Source: Alteromonas sp. KUL49 (GTDB lineage Bacteria; Pseudomonadota; Gammaproteobacteria; Enterobacterales; Alteromonadaceae). From it: a stretch of DNA of 64,000 nucleotides. The translations under genes were made by a program, and so were the position numbers. Below are positions 1 through 8,984 of this stretch, one piece after another (the stretch's first letter is position 1; each line of letters starts with the position of its first letter). The stretch is from positions 620,001 through 684,000 of the forward strand of contig NZ_BJKL01000001.1 in assembly GCF_006538345.1 (NCBI RefSeq). Direction: 5' to 3'. Below the pieces are notes generated by a model that saw only the letters and a program-made list of their open reading frames with translations, had not been told where the DNA came from and did not search any database.

Positions 1-806
1 TTTTCTCTAGCTTTACCGTTCTGGCTTATCGATCTTTGTACTGAAAAAAGCGACCTTTGGTCAGCAGATGCATATAATTTTTTGGTAAAAGCAACGTAGT
101 GATTTGAAATGACAGTAGCGACACCTTTGTGCTGTGCGTTGATACTACTTTCAACTAATCTCTCTTGGTCTTCGTCAGAAAACATAGCGCCAGAATAGGC
201 GGTAAAATTAGAGGTGCGATTTATAGGAGAATAGGGAGGATCGCAATATACCACGTCACCTGAAGTGAGTTGTTCAAAAGCAAGGGTAAAGTCACCGCTA
301 ATCACTTCTGCACGTTGCAGTTTGTTGGCTAGAAAGTCTATTTCGTCACTCGGGAAATAAGGCTTTTTATAACGACCAAATGGGACATTGTACCCACCTG
401 ACTTATTGTACCTACACAATCCGTTATAACCGTGTCTATTGAGGTACAAGAACAGTATCGCTCTTTCATACGAATCAGTGTTGTCGTTAAAACGTTGGCG
501 AAGCTCGTAATATTTATCTGCAGTGTTATTCTTCTGGTTGAACAAATGCTGTGCATCTTTTTTAAAAGAAAGTGGCGAATGCTTTACCGCGTTGAATAGC
601 GCAACAAGATCTTTATTGGTGTCGCAAAGCAGATATTCTTCGAAATCGAGATTGAGAAAAACGGAACCACCGCCAACAAAAGGTTCAACCAAGCGCTTTT
701 TACCTTTAGACGGCAGCATTGCTCTAATATGTTTGAGCACTCGTTTTTTACCGCCAGGCCATTTCAATGGAGAGCGTATATCGGTTTTTATGTTTTTATC
801 GATCAC
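1..806 (-). CDS. dam: DNA adenine methyltransferase Dam (C-terminus cut by window edge)
   Basis: N6-adenine methyltransferase of the Dam family, which methylates the A of GATC and marks the parental strand for mismatch repair and replication control. The frame is open to the left edge and 268 codons are visible; the family is about 270-280 residues, so only a short tail is missing. Visible motifs are the SAM-binding PGGK (residues 17-20), PFVGGGSVF and the catalytic DPPY (189-192). The start is GTG at 804-806: the frame is closed by a TGA 12 codons upstream and has no ATG in between. It lies downstream of damX, aroB and aroK, the usual gammaproteobacterial order. Confidence 0.95.
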   Translation of the reverse strand, partial: MIDKNIKTDIRSPLKWPGGKKRVLKHIRAMLPSKGKKRLVEPFVGGGSVFLNLDFEEYLLCDTNKDLVALFNAVKHSPLSFKKDAQHLFNQKNNTADKYYELRQRFNDNTDSYERAILFLYLNRHGYNGLCRYNKSGGYNVPFGRYKKPYFPSDEIDFLANKLQRAEVISGDFTLAFEQLTSGDVVYCDPPYSPINRTSNFTAYSGAMFSDEDQERLVESSINAQHKGVATVISNHYVAFTKKLYASADQRSLFSVQRSISQNGKARE

Positions 807-978
807 GCGTAGTTCGCTTCTGTTCTCTTCATGCTTAAATCAACAACGCTCTGCTCGAAAAAAGGACAAAAGATGTGATGTGCTACCATTTTTCGAAATG
901 CAGTTTTAATTTACGCTCAAGAGCAAGATTGTATCGCCCATCGATCTGCGTCACAACCTTGAAAGTCCCGTCATCTGT

Positions 979-996
979 GTTTATTTATCAATAAAC
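979..996 (-). terminator. AT-rich hairpin after damX
   Basis: Perfect 7-bp inverted repeat (GTTTATT / AATAAAC, 4-nt loop) just downstream of the damX stop codon. It is weak and has no clear U-run, so it may only be a processing or pausing structure between damX and dam. Confidence 0.25.
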
Positions 997-1005
997 TAGT
1001 AAGTG

Positions 1006-2376
1006 CTATCGTTGGACGGCAATTTCGCTCAGAATTTGATTGCCCTGTTTAATGAATGCGTCGCTTTTATTGGGGTAGTCGGGAAGTAAAGCAATCGCTG
1101 ACCTTGCTTCAACAAGCGATGGATAGGTTTGGTGAAATACCACTACGAACCAATCACCGCCATATCGTTGCGTAACGTATACGTGGGTAACGTTTGACAG
1201 CCTATTGCTCTCGACAAATGTTGTGACTGCAGAGCTGTCTTTCATGCCAACAAGTTGAATGACATAGTCGGTAGGGGTAAGCCACTGCTGAAAAAACTCA
1301 GGTGTTTGAGCGGGTGGGTTGGAAGTCTCAACAACGGTACTAGCCTCAATGGGAGGCTCCATCTCTTCAGCGGCGTTCGAATCGCTCACCTCGGCATTTA
1401 TATCGGCAATGTCCGAATCAATTGCTGTGAGTTGCTGTGTATCGTCAAGGCTATCTATGGCATCTTGCCAGCTTGACGCCAGTGCGGTTTCTGAGGTTGC
1501 GGATTGCTCTTCTTCCACTGAAGGAATTATTTCTTCATTGCTAGTGAGTATCTCAGTACCTGAATTGTCTTCTGGTACACCAACCGACTGTGTTAATTCA
1601 GAATAAGCTGACCCCACTTGAGTAGGTGGCTGCTCAGATACGAGAGTAGGGGGCTCTTCAATGGGGTTGAACAGGCCAGAAATATCATCGCTGTATTGCC
1701 ACCCCACCAAACCGACAAATGTCGCTGAAAATATGATTAACATAGCCACGAAAAAGCGTTTTGAAGTGAGCAAATTAGGTGACTTTATGACCGGAAGCGG
1801 TGCAGAGCGTTTGTCCAAATGGGCTTTGAAAGCTAATCTGCGCTCGGCAATCATTTTGTCGAGTTCCGAACCTTCGGGCTGTGCTACTACCGATTGACTG
1901 CTAATGAGTAGAGGAGTGTCGGTGTTTTTTGTGGGAAGCCACGCTTTAGCATTTTCAGACCACTGTGTGTCGGCAAACAAAAGTACGTTCAGATGCTGTT
2001 TGTTGCCGGCGAAACGGCTTTGTAGCACCAAATCCCATAATTCTTGAAGCATGGCATCAGGCATGTTTTGCGCTTGTGTGATAGCGACAAGAATAGGCCC
2101 TTCGTGATTATTGAGTGGAGCCAGTAGTTCATTCAGAGGCCTGACGTAACTTCCTACCGTTTGACCAAGCAATTGTCGACAGAGTAAACGTCGATAATCA
2201 CTCTTATCCATGTTTTCTTCGGCGGTGAAATACGCAATTTCGGTGTCATCATGCTGTTGAAAAACGAACGCTTCGAGTGTTTTTTGCTGTTGTGCAATAG
2301 AGTCACTACTCACGAAAATAAGCTGTGATGAGTAGTTGACCAAGTATTCTAAGCGTTCATGCAATTCGTTCTGCAC
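1006..2376 (-). CDS. damX: DamX-like SPOR-domain cell division protein
   Basis: Inner-membrane protein of 456 residues. An N-terminal cytoplasmic ATPase-like region of about 200 residues is followed by one membrane segment near 206-226 (FFVAMLIIFSATFVGLVGWQ), a long acidic Ser/Glu/Thr-rich periplasmic linker, and a C-terminal SPOR domain from about residue 370 (DYVIQLVGMKDSSAV onward). SPOR domains bind denuded septal peptidoglycan, so the protein should act at the division site. It sits 75 bp after aroB and before dam, the classic damX position. Sequence identity across the family is low outside the SPOR domain, so the name rests on domain layout and synteny. Confidence 0.85.
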   Translation of the reverse strand: MQNELHERLEYLVNYSSQLIFVSSDSIAQQQKTLEAFVFQQHDDTEIAYFTAEENMDKSDYRRLLCRQLLGQTVGSYVRPLNELLAPLNNHEGPILVAITQAQNMPDAMLQELWDLVLQSRFAGNKQHLNVLLFADTQWSENAKAWLPTKNTDTPLLISSQSVVAQPEGSELDKMIAERRLAFKAHLDKRSAPLPVIKSPNLLTSKRFFVAMLIIFSATFVGLVGWQYSDDISGLFNPIEEPPTLVSEQPPTQVGSAYSELTQSVGVPEDNSGTEILTSNEEIIPSVEEEQSATSETALASSWQDAIDSLDDTQQLTAIDSDIADINAEVSDSNAAEEMEPPIEASTVVETSNPPAQTPEFFQQWLTPTDYVIQLVGMKDSSAVTTFVESNRLSNVTHVYVTQRYGGDWFVVVFHQTYPSLVEARSAIALLPDYPNKSDAFIKQGNQILSEIAVQR

Positions 2377-2451
2377 GGGTTATCTCCACGACACCGTTAA
2401 AAAGTGATAATTGTATTAGAGCAATTAACGGCGCATGCTTACGACCTTACA

Positions 2452-3519
2452 TCAATCTAGTAAGGCGGTGAGTGCGTCATCGGTAACCTCTTTAGTGACA
2501 ACCGCATGCCCAATGCCCTGAGGTAACACAAAGCGAATGCTACCCGCCTCAACCTTCTTATCGCGCTTCATATGCTTGACGTAGTCCGCTTTTTTCATCG
2601 TGCTTGGCCCCTCAACAGGCAAAGCAAATGTATTGAATAAGCTTTCTACGCGTCGGGTTTCTGACTCAGAAAACCACTCTAATTGCTCAGCAGCTTTACA
2701 AGCAATAATAGTACCAGCGGCAACGGCTTCACCGTGGAGCCACTGCCCGTAACCTTGCTCTGCCTCGATCGCATGTCCAAAAGTATGGCCCAAGTTAAGA
2801 ATGGCTCTTAGTCCACCCTCTCGTTCATCTTTTGCTACAACGTCAGCTTTTATTTCACAGCAGCGTGTGATGGCTTGAGCGATGAGAGTGTCATCTAATT
2901 CATTGAGTGCTTGTGCATGCTCTTCAAGCCAGTCAAAGAATGGTGCGTCATAGATGATGCCGTACTTGATCACTTCGGCCATGCCAGCACTAAACTCTCG
3001 AGGAGGCAAAGTGCCTAGAGTTTCGGTATCAATAGCCACAAAGACAGGTTGGTAAAAGGCACCAATCATGTTTTTACCCAGAGGGTGGTTTACTGCTGTT
3101 TTTCCACCCACCGATGAATCTACTTGAGACAGAAGTGTGGTAGGCACTTGTATGAAGGGGACGCCGCGCTGGTAAGTGGCTGCAACGAAACCACATAGGT
3201 CACCGATAACCCCTCCACCCAAAGCTATAAGGGTAGTGTCGCGAGCGGCATTCATTTCTAACAAACGAGTCATTACAACACTAAACTGTTCTAGGTTTTT
3301 GTGTTGTTCGCCGTCGGGAAGTACGACAGTTTCTACTTGAACATCACCGCAAGCGGCAATGGCTTTATCTAAATACAGGGGCGCTACCGTCTCGTTCGTT
3401 ACGATAACCGCGAGTGGGCCTTTGATGTAAGAACGAAAAAGGCCAGCTTGCGAGAGCAGGCCGGCCTTTATATTTATCGGGTAGCTACGTTCTCCAAGTT
3501 CCACGGTTAAGATTGACAT
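2452..3519 (-). CDS. aroB: 3-dehydroquinate synthase
   Basis: Second step of the shikimate pathway: converts DAHP to 3-dehydroquinate with a bound NAD and a divalent metal. It has 355 residues, typical length. Visible are the NAD-binding [11 protein letters not shown] segment, the substrate-binding run [17 protein letters not shown] and the metal-binding region [11 protein letters not shown] with [10 protein letters not shown]. It starts 23 bp after the aroK stop and is very likely co-transcribed with it; damX and dam follow. Confidence 0.97.
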   Translation of the reverse strand: MSILTVELGERSYPINIKAGLLSQAGLFRSYIKGPLAVIVTNETVAPLYLDKAIAACGDVQVETVVLPDGEQHKNLEQFSVVMTRLLEMNAARDTTLIALGGGVIGDLCGFVAATYQRGVPFIQVPTTLLSQVDSSVGGKTAVNHPLGKNMIGAFYQPVFVAIDTETLGTLPPREFSAGMAEVIKYGIIYDAPFFDWLEEHAQALNELDDTLIAQAITRCCEIKADVVAKDEREGGLRAILNLGHTFGHAIEAEQGYGQWLHGEAVAAGTIIACKAAEQLEWFSESETRRVESLFNTFALPVEGPSTMKKADYVKHMKRDKKVEAGSIRFVLPQGIGHAVVTKEVTDDALTALLD

Positions 3520-3542
3520 GGACGTAGCTCCTTATTGTTTGT

Positions 3543-4058
3543 TTACAGTCCGATTTTGCTAATGATTTGATTTGCTACAGAACGAGCAGACTGGTCGTCT
3601 GTTTCTACGACGTAGTCAGCAACCTCTTCGTAAAGTGGGTTGCGGTTATCTGCCAAGTCACGCAAGACTTGCTCAGGATCGCCGTTCTGAAGCAATGGAC
3701 GACGTTTGTCGCGCTGCGTGCGTGCAACTTGTTTATCAATAGTTGTTTGAAGATAAACCACAATGCCACGAGCAGACAGTCGATTGCGTACCGCTTTATT
3801 TACCACTGAACCACCGCCAGTCGCAAGAACAATACCTTGCTTATCTGTCAGGTCGTTGATCACGTTTTCTTCACGCTTGCGGAAGCCGTCTTCACCTTCA
3901 AGATCAAAAATCCAAGCGATGTCAGCGCCAGAGCGGCGTTCTATTTCTTGGTCTGAATCAAAAAATTCTAGGTGAAGTTCATCTGCTAGGTGTCTGCCAA
4001 TTGTGCTTTTTCCGGCACCCATTGGGCCAACCAAAAAGATATTACGTTTCTCAGCCAT
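3543..4058 (-). CDS. aroK: Shikimate kinase I
   Basis: Phosphorylates shikimate at O3 using ATP. It has 171 residues, the usual AroK length, with the Walker A motif GPMGAGKST at residues 11-19, the shikimate-binding [12 protein letters not shown], the GGG turn ATGGGSVV and the lid region RRPLL. It is the first gene of the aroKB pair and lies downstream of the pil operon, from which a 265-bp gap separates it. Confidence 0.97.
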   Translation of the reverse strand: MAEKRNIFLVGPMGAGKSTIGRHLADELHLEFFDSDQEIERRSGADIAWIFDLEGEDGFRKREENVINDLTDKQGIVLATGGGSVVNKAVRNRLSARGIVVYLQTTIDKQVARTQRDKRRPLLQNGDPEQVLRDLADNRNPLYEEVADYVVETDDQSARSVANQIISKIGL

Positions 4059-4323
4059 ATTTGCTTATATCACAACTTTATCATGTTAGGGGTAGCGCAC
4101 ACTTGCCTTACCAGTCTACCCATCGACGTGTGCTTATGTATGTCCAATAAGCACTACTCTTTTAACCTCGCGAAAATTTCGAGGCGGGGATTATCTCAGT
4201 TTCAAGTCAGTCGATGCAAGTTTTGTTGAAACTTATTCCGAATAATATGTAAAAGTAGCAGTTCATACCGGTTTAGGCAGGGGTTTGAACATGCTCAGAC
4301 GGGGTAAAAACAGTCCTCACTTA

Positions 4324-6063
4324 CTATTCTCTGATATCTGTTATGATTTTTGGCGTCACAAAGATCAATAATTCTCGCTTTTGTTGTAGCTCTGAAGTGT
4401 TTCTAAACAAGCCTCCGACGACGGGCAGGTCACCAAATAGCGGGACTTTTGTGGCAGAATCCGTGCTTGTTTGCTGGAAAATACCGCCGAGTACAATGGT
4501 CTCTCCATTTTCCACTAAGACTTGGGTTTTGATTTCTTGAGTATCTATCGCTACGGCGTCACCCGTTGAGGTAGATACTGTTTCACCTCGGGTGTCTTGC
4601 GTAACCACTAAATCGAGAATAATGCGATTATCAGGAGTGATATGAGGTGTCACTTTTAAAGACAGCACCGCTTTTTTAAACTCTACCGATGTCGCACCGC
4701 TAGAAGTCGCCTGTACATAAGGTATCTCTGTACCCTGCTCAATATACGCTTCTTGTTGGTTGGCAACGGTAATACGCGGGCTCGCGATAATTTCACCTTT
4801 GTTTTCTGATTCTAGTGCCGACAGCTCTAAATCGAGGATGGTACCGTCAACTAAACTCGCCATTTGAAAACCAATTGAACCCGCCGCGTTGGCGATGGGT
4901 AAGTTCACATTCATTCGGTTGTCTATGCTAGGTACAATACCTGCGGCAATAGAATCTGCTCCTTCCAGCGTGCCGGAAACGCCAATATCATCTTGTAGAT
5001 CACTAAAGCCCCAACGCACGCCAAGTTGTTCACCGATATTGTCGAGTACAGTGACCATACGGCTTTCAATAAGCACTTGCTTTACCGGGATATCGAGTAC
5101 TTCAATCATGTCTCTCGCTTGATCGATTGACGGCAATGTGTCCCGAACAAGCAGGGTATTTGTTCTCTCATCCACGGTAGCTGTGCCTCGCTGCGACAAT
5201 ATCCCACCTTCTGATGAGTTCAATATATCCGCCATCGCACTTGCTTTCGCGTAATTGATGGGGATACTCACCGTATGCAAGGCCTCTAGCGCTTGCACTT
5301 GTTGTTGTGACTGAAGCACTTGAGTCTCTCGGGCCGTTAGCTCTTCCGCGGGCGCTATGAGTAAAATATTACCTTCTAGGCGCTTGTCGAGCCCTTTGAT
5401 TTTTAAGATCATATCCAGGGCTTGGTCCCAAGGTACGTCGGTTAAACTGATGGTCACATTGCCAGTAACAGTATCAGTGGTCACTAAGTTGAAGCCGTTC
5501 ACCTGCGCAACTATTTGCAATACTTGCCTTACAGGTACATCTTGAAAGTCTAGAGAAATCGGCGCGCCGTTATATTGGTTCTGAGTAGTACTAGCAGATA
5601 CTTCTTCTTCCTGCTCAAACACGTTGATCATCAAAGACTGCTCTTCAATACGGTAATTGTAGCCAGTGCTACCTTGAAGTGTGATTTCGATCTTGCTTCC
5701 ATTGGATTCTTGAAACGTTTCTATGCCGTTGATAGGCGTGGCAAATTGAGTAACATCCATACTCATTAATTGGTCTGCGGCTAGACTTAAATCATCAAGT
5801 ATTAACGTGAGCTTTCCCTGTGCCTCGACAATCTGGGGCGAGGGAATATTACCTTGAATACTCAGTAATACCTGCCCTGAACCATTGGGTAAACGCTGAA
5901 AGTCGACACCAGAGATTTCACCGCGTACTGTATTTTGCTGTGATTGGTCAAATGAAACGAGAGGAGGGGGTTGTTGAGCACACGCGTTAAACCCAATACC
6001 GGCGAGGGCAAGTAGTAAGAATGCCTGACGTGATAGTGTCCATGGTTTGAATTGCTTAGCCAT
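4324..6063 (-). CDS. pilQ: Type IV pilus secretin PilQ
   Basis: Outer-membrane secretin forming the pore through which type IV pili emerge. It has 579 residues, shorter than the roughly 700 of many PilQ proteins. In order: an N-terminal export signal with a cysteine near the end (GFNACAQQ, lipobox-like but not canonical), an AMIN-like beta region, an STN/N0 domain around 170-220 (VRQVLQIVAQVNGFNLV), the N1 region, and the C-terminal secretin domain with VPLFGDLPVVGGLFR. It overlaps pilP by 8 bp and is the last gene of pilMNOPQ. Confidence 0.96.
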   Translation of the reverse strand: MAKQFKPWTLSRQAFLLLALAGIGFNACAQQPPPLVSFDQSQQNTVRGEISGVDFQRLPNGSGQVLLSIQGNIPSPQIVEAQGKLTLILDDLSLAADQLMSMDVTQFATPINGIETFQESNGSKIEITLQGSTGYNYRIEEQSLMINVFEQEEEVSASTTQNQYNGAPISLDFQDVPVRQVLQIVAQVNGFNLVTTDTVTGNVTISLTDVPWDQALDMILKIKGLDKRLEGNILLIAPAEELTARETQVLQSQQQVQALEALHTVSIPINYAKASAMADILNSSEGGILSQRGTATVDERTNTLLVRDTLPSIDQARDMIEVLDIPVKQVLIESRMVTVLDNIGEQLGVRWGFSDLQDDIGVSGTLEGADSIAAGIVPSIDNRMNVNLPIANAAGSIGFQMASLVDGTILDLELSALESENKGEIIASPRITVANQQEAYIEQGTEIPYVQATSSGATSVEFKKAVLSLKVTPHITPDNRIILDLVVTQDTRGETVSTSTGDAVAIDTQEIKTQVLVENGETIVLGGIFQQTSTDSATKVPLFGDLPVVGGLFRNTSELQQKRELLIFVTPKIITDIRE

Positions 6064-6592
6064 TGTTATCTCCTGTCGCAGACTGACCTGTTAACGTTGT
6101 TGCTTTTGGTTGCCAACAGCCTGCTCCGTCTGGCAAAAGTTGTGTAATGCTGATATCTGAGTCGCTGATATGTGTAATGGTGCCGTGGAATAGCCCGATG
6201 CGGCTTCCTCGTGTGGCTTTGTGTAGTATTCCGTCGTTACTGTTAATCAATACCCATTTACGCCCGCTGACTTCAAAGCTTCCGGTCATTTCTAGGGCGT
6301 CTAATCCATAACTTTCTAATGCTTCTCGACTACGGCGGTTGTCTGGTTGAATACAATCGGCATTTCGTTGGGATACCGTCGGGCCTTGTTTATCTTTTAG
6401 GGTTAAAAATGGACTGCGTAAATTTTGCGATGTATATGCATACGCTGGTTGGGTTTCAAACATAGGATAGGGTTCGATGTTTACTACACTGCTGTTTCGA
6501 ACTTGTTCGGTATAAATTTCTAAATCGTCTAGCTTGGGGGCGCACCCGGTCACCAAAAACATGCCAATAGCGATAGGGAATATACGTTTCAT
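6056..6592 (-). CDS. pilP: Type IV pilus biogenesis lipoprotein PilP
   Basis: Inner-membrane-anchored lipoprotein that links the PilN/PilO dimer to the secretin PilQ. It has 178 residues; the signal peptide ends in lipobox VTGC (Cys17), and the C-terminal half is the beta-domain that contacts PilQ (WVLINSNDGILHKATRGSRI). It overlaps pilO by 4 bp and pilQ by 8 bp, implying translational coupling. Confidence 0.94.
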   Translation of the reverse strand: MKRIFPIAIGMFLVTGCAPKLDDLEIYTEQVRNSSVVNIEPYPMFETQPAYAYTSQNLRSPFLTLKDKQGPTVSQRNADCIQPDNRRSREALESYGLDALEMTGSFEVSGRKWVLINSNDGILHKATRGSRIGLFHGTITHISDSDISITQLLPDGAGCWQPKATTLTGQSATGDNNG

Positions 6593-7209
6593 TGCGACAC
6601 TCCCTGAGTAGTATTGTCGTTGTTATTGTTTGCTGAACGATAGGTTTTAGCCTGAAGGAGTAATGTTAGCCGGTCTGATTCTTGTGTGAGTGTAAAGTCG
6701 TGGAGCGTCACAATACGTGGCAAATCTGCGATGTGAGAGACAAACTCTCCCACATTGTGATATCCGCCATCTACTTCAATTTCAATGGGAAGTTCAGTGT
6801 AAAATTCTCTAGGCACTTCACTCTGCCAATTTAACAGCTTGAAGGTGAGTCCAGCGCTGGTGCCCACATAGGTGATGTCATCTAGCAGTCCCGGTGTTTC
6901 ATTACTTGTTGGAAGGCGCTTGAGCATTGAGGAAAAGTCTTGTTCAATTCGAGCAAGCTGTTCTTTGTACGCGGGCAAGTTCACGGCCAATCGACTTTTG
7001 GCCTCAAATTGAAGTTTAAGCGTGACTTCTTCTTGTTTGGCGGTATCCATAATGGGCAGTTTCGGACTAATAATGAAGTAGTAACTTAAGCCGCTCACCA
7101 TGAGTGCTACGAATACAGCAACAACGATTTTTATCTCTTTGGGCCAAATAGCGATTTGCTCAAAGTCTAGCTCATTGAGCATTTTGAGTTTTGCAGTATC
7201 AAACTTCAT
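6589..7209 (-). CDS. pilO: Type IV pilus inner-membrane protein PilO
   Basis: Bitopic inner-membrane protein of the pilus alignment subcomplex. It has 206 residues, with one membrane segment near 27-48 (EIKIVVAVFVALMVSGLSYY), a coiled-coil stretch after it, and a periplasmic ferredoxin-like domain (GGYHNVGEFVSHIADLPRIV is typical of PilO). It overlaps its partner genes pilN and pilP by 4 bp each. Confidence 0.95.
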   Translation of the reverse strand: MKFDTAKLKMLNELDFEQIAIWPKEIKIVVAVFVALMVSGLSYYFIISPKLPIMDTAKQEEVTLKLQFEAKSRLAVNLPAYKEQLARIEQDFSSMLKRLPTSNETPGLLDDITYVGTSAGLTFKLLNWQSEVPREFYTELPIEIEVDGGYHNVGEFVSHIADLPRIVTLHDFTLTQESDRLTLLLQAKTYRSANNNNDNTTQGVSQ

Positions 7210-7790
7210 TGTGTCACCTCGCTACCCTCAACTGCTACTGGGGGAGCAACGCTGGGGTGAATACCGAATGTTAACGTGAACGAGCTAACCGCTTTTGGTG
7301 CCTGAGTGTCGGCTTTTACTGACGAGAGTTCGCCTACTCCGAACACAGAAGATTCCTCAATAGCGCGCATAAAGTCAGACAGATAATTGTTCGAATCACT
7401 AATGCCCTCAATTTCAATGTGATTTCCCATTCTTCGCATGGCAACAAAAGCAATCCCATCGGGTACTATTTTTGCCAATTCATCGAAAACTATCGGTGAT
7501 ACATTTCGACTTTTTTGAAGTTGCTCAATTAGCGTCATACGCTGTTCAATAGCTGCCTTGGCCTCTTTTATCTTTTTGATTTGCTCTATTTGTGCGTCCA
7601 AAACGAGGATTTTCTGTTGCAGAAACTGGTTACGTTGCCTTTGGTTTTCGATTTGCTGATCAATCAACTGGCCAATAATCCAAAATATACCCCCAACGAT
7701 AATCGCTACGGCAATAAGCAGTGCCAAGTATTGCTGCTTCTTTTGTTGTCTGAGCTGCTCTCGCCATGGAAGTAAATTTATATATGCCAT
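7206..7790 (-). CDS. pilN: Type IV pilus inner-membrane protein PilN
   Basis: Bitopic partner of PilO. It has 194 residues beginning with the conserved cytoplasmic INLLPWRE motif (residues 4-11) that docks into PilM, then one membrane helix (about 22-44), a coiled coil, and a periplasmic domain. The start overlaps the end of pilM by 13 bp. Confidence 0.96.
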   Translation of the reverse strand: MAYINLLPWREQLRQQKKQQYLALLIAVAIIVGGIFWIIGQLIDQQIENQRQRNQFLQQKILVLDAQIEQIKKIKEAKAAIEQRMTLIEQLQKSRNVSPIVFDELAKIVPDGIAFVAMRRMGNHIEIEGISDSNNYLSDFMRAIEESSVFGVGELSSVKADTQAPKAVSSFTLTFGIHPSVAPPVAVEGSEVTQ

Positions 7791-8845
7791 GGTACAAAAC
7801 TCCGACTGGCCAGCCCGGTAGCAACAACAAGCTGCGGTGCTAGTTGATCTACTAATTCCTTATCAAGTTTAGGATTTATCGACATATGAGCAAAAGGGTT
7901 GAGTACTTTTACCGGTAGGAGAAAGTCTTGAGATAAAACAGAGACTAACGCTTGAATAGCTGCACCTCCGCCACAGAGTAATAACTCTTGTGGTTGCTCT
8001 GCATGGTGAGCACTCATATACATTTGGAGCGCACGGTTGATTTGCTGTTGTAGGTTTGCCGCAAACACCGGTAACGCATCCTCCTGCCATGTTGCGGGTA
8101 GGTTGTTTGAGAGTAAGCCACGTTCGGCGTCTTCTCTCTCCATCATATGAATGGCACTGATATCATCTACCAGTTGATTGGTACCAAATACGTGCTCTTT
8201 GTTATAAATGAGTTGATTGTCTTGCCAAACACATAATTGTAATAGTGATGCTCCAATATTAATACAGCACTGCGCTTCACTGCTTTCTGGGTTGTCTAAT
8301 ACCATGCCGAGGGCATTGCCGATGGCAAAGCTCTCTATATCTACGATTTTTGGATCAAAGTTCACTTCTCGGGCGAGCAACAAACGACTTTCGACGAGTT
8401 CCTTGTGGGCGGCAGTAATCAATACATCGACTTTTCCCGGGTGAGTTGGACTCGGCCCTTGTTCCTCAAAATCCAAATATACCTCTTCGAAGGGATACGG
8501 GATTAAACTGTCGGCCTCCAGCTCGATTTGTCCCTCGAGTTCGTGGTCCTCTTGGTCGGGTTCCATCTGGATCACTTTGTTAATCACTGATGTGCCAGCA
8601 ACGGCAACAACCACATTCTTGGTCTTTGCTTTCAGCGCCATTTTGATTTTTTTGAGGGTTTGGCTAACGGCTTCGTAGTCTTTAATCTCTCTTTCTTGAA
8701 AAGCTTGTTTGATAATAGGCTCACAAGCAACGCCAGTGAGTTGGTAACCACTATCGCTTTGTTCCAACAAAACAGCCTTAACATGGCGGGTGCCAATATC
8801 TAGGCCGATCAACGACGGCTGCTTTTTTCGAAACAGAGATTTCAT
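7778..8845 (-). CDS. pilM: Type IV pilus assembly ATPase-like protein PilM
   Basis: Actin-like cytoplasmic protein that binds the N-terminal peptide of PilN. The frame is open from 8899, but the ATG at 8845 is preferred: it gives 355 residues and places the conserved actin-fold start SLIGLDIGTRHVKAV about ten residues in, as in known PilM proteins. Later actin-fold motifs CCINIGASL and LLCGGGAAIQAL are present. It heads the pilMNOPQ operon and is divergent from mrcA with 139 bp between the two starts. Confidence 0.94.
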   Translation of the reverse strand: MKSLFRKKQPSLIGLDIGTRHVKAVLLEQSDSGYQLTGVACEPIIKQAFQEREIKDYEAVSQTLKKIKMALKAKTKNVVVAVAGTSVINKVIQMEPDQEDHELEGQIELEADSLIPYPFEEVYLDFEEQGPSPTHPGKVDVLITAAHKELVESRLLLAREVNFDPKIVDIESFAIGNALGMVLDNPESSEAQCCINIGASLLQLCVWQDNQLIYNKEHVFGTNQLVDDISAIHMMEREDAERGLLSNNLPATWQEDALPVFAANLQQQINRALQMYMSAHHAEQPQELLLCGGGAAIQALVSVLSQDFLLPVKVLNPFAHMSINPKLDKELVDQLAPQLVVATGLASRSFVPWHI

Positions 8846-8984
8846 TTGCAAGTGTCCAGTTTCAAAGGTAATTGCTCTAACGTACAATGGTACTCGCAAT
8901 TTTTGTTGCGTCAGGTTCTAATAAACACACATACGTATAAAAATATACGTCATTCTCACGAAATTGCCTTGGTATCATTGACAC

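Noticed and set aside
4193..4233. AGTTTCAA / TTGAAACT dyad in the aroK-pilQ gap
   Set aside because: Only 8 bp with a 20-nt loop and no U-run; too weak to call a terminator or operator.
7869..8090. Overlapping open frames inside pilM and other long genes on either strand
   Set aside because: They are contained in genes with clear homologues, show no conserved motifs and lack ribosome sites.
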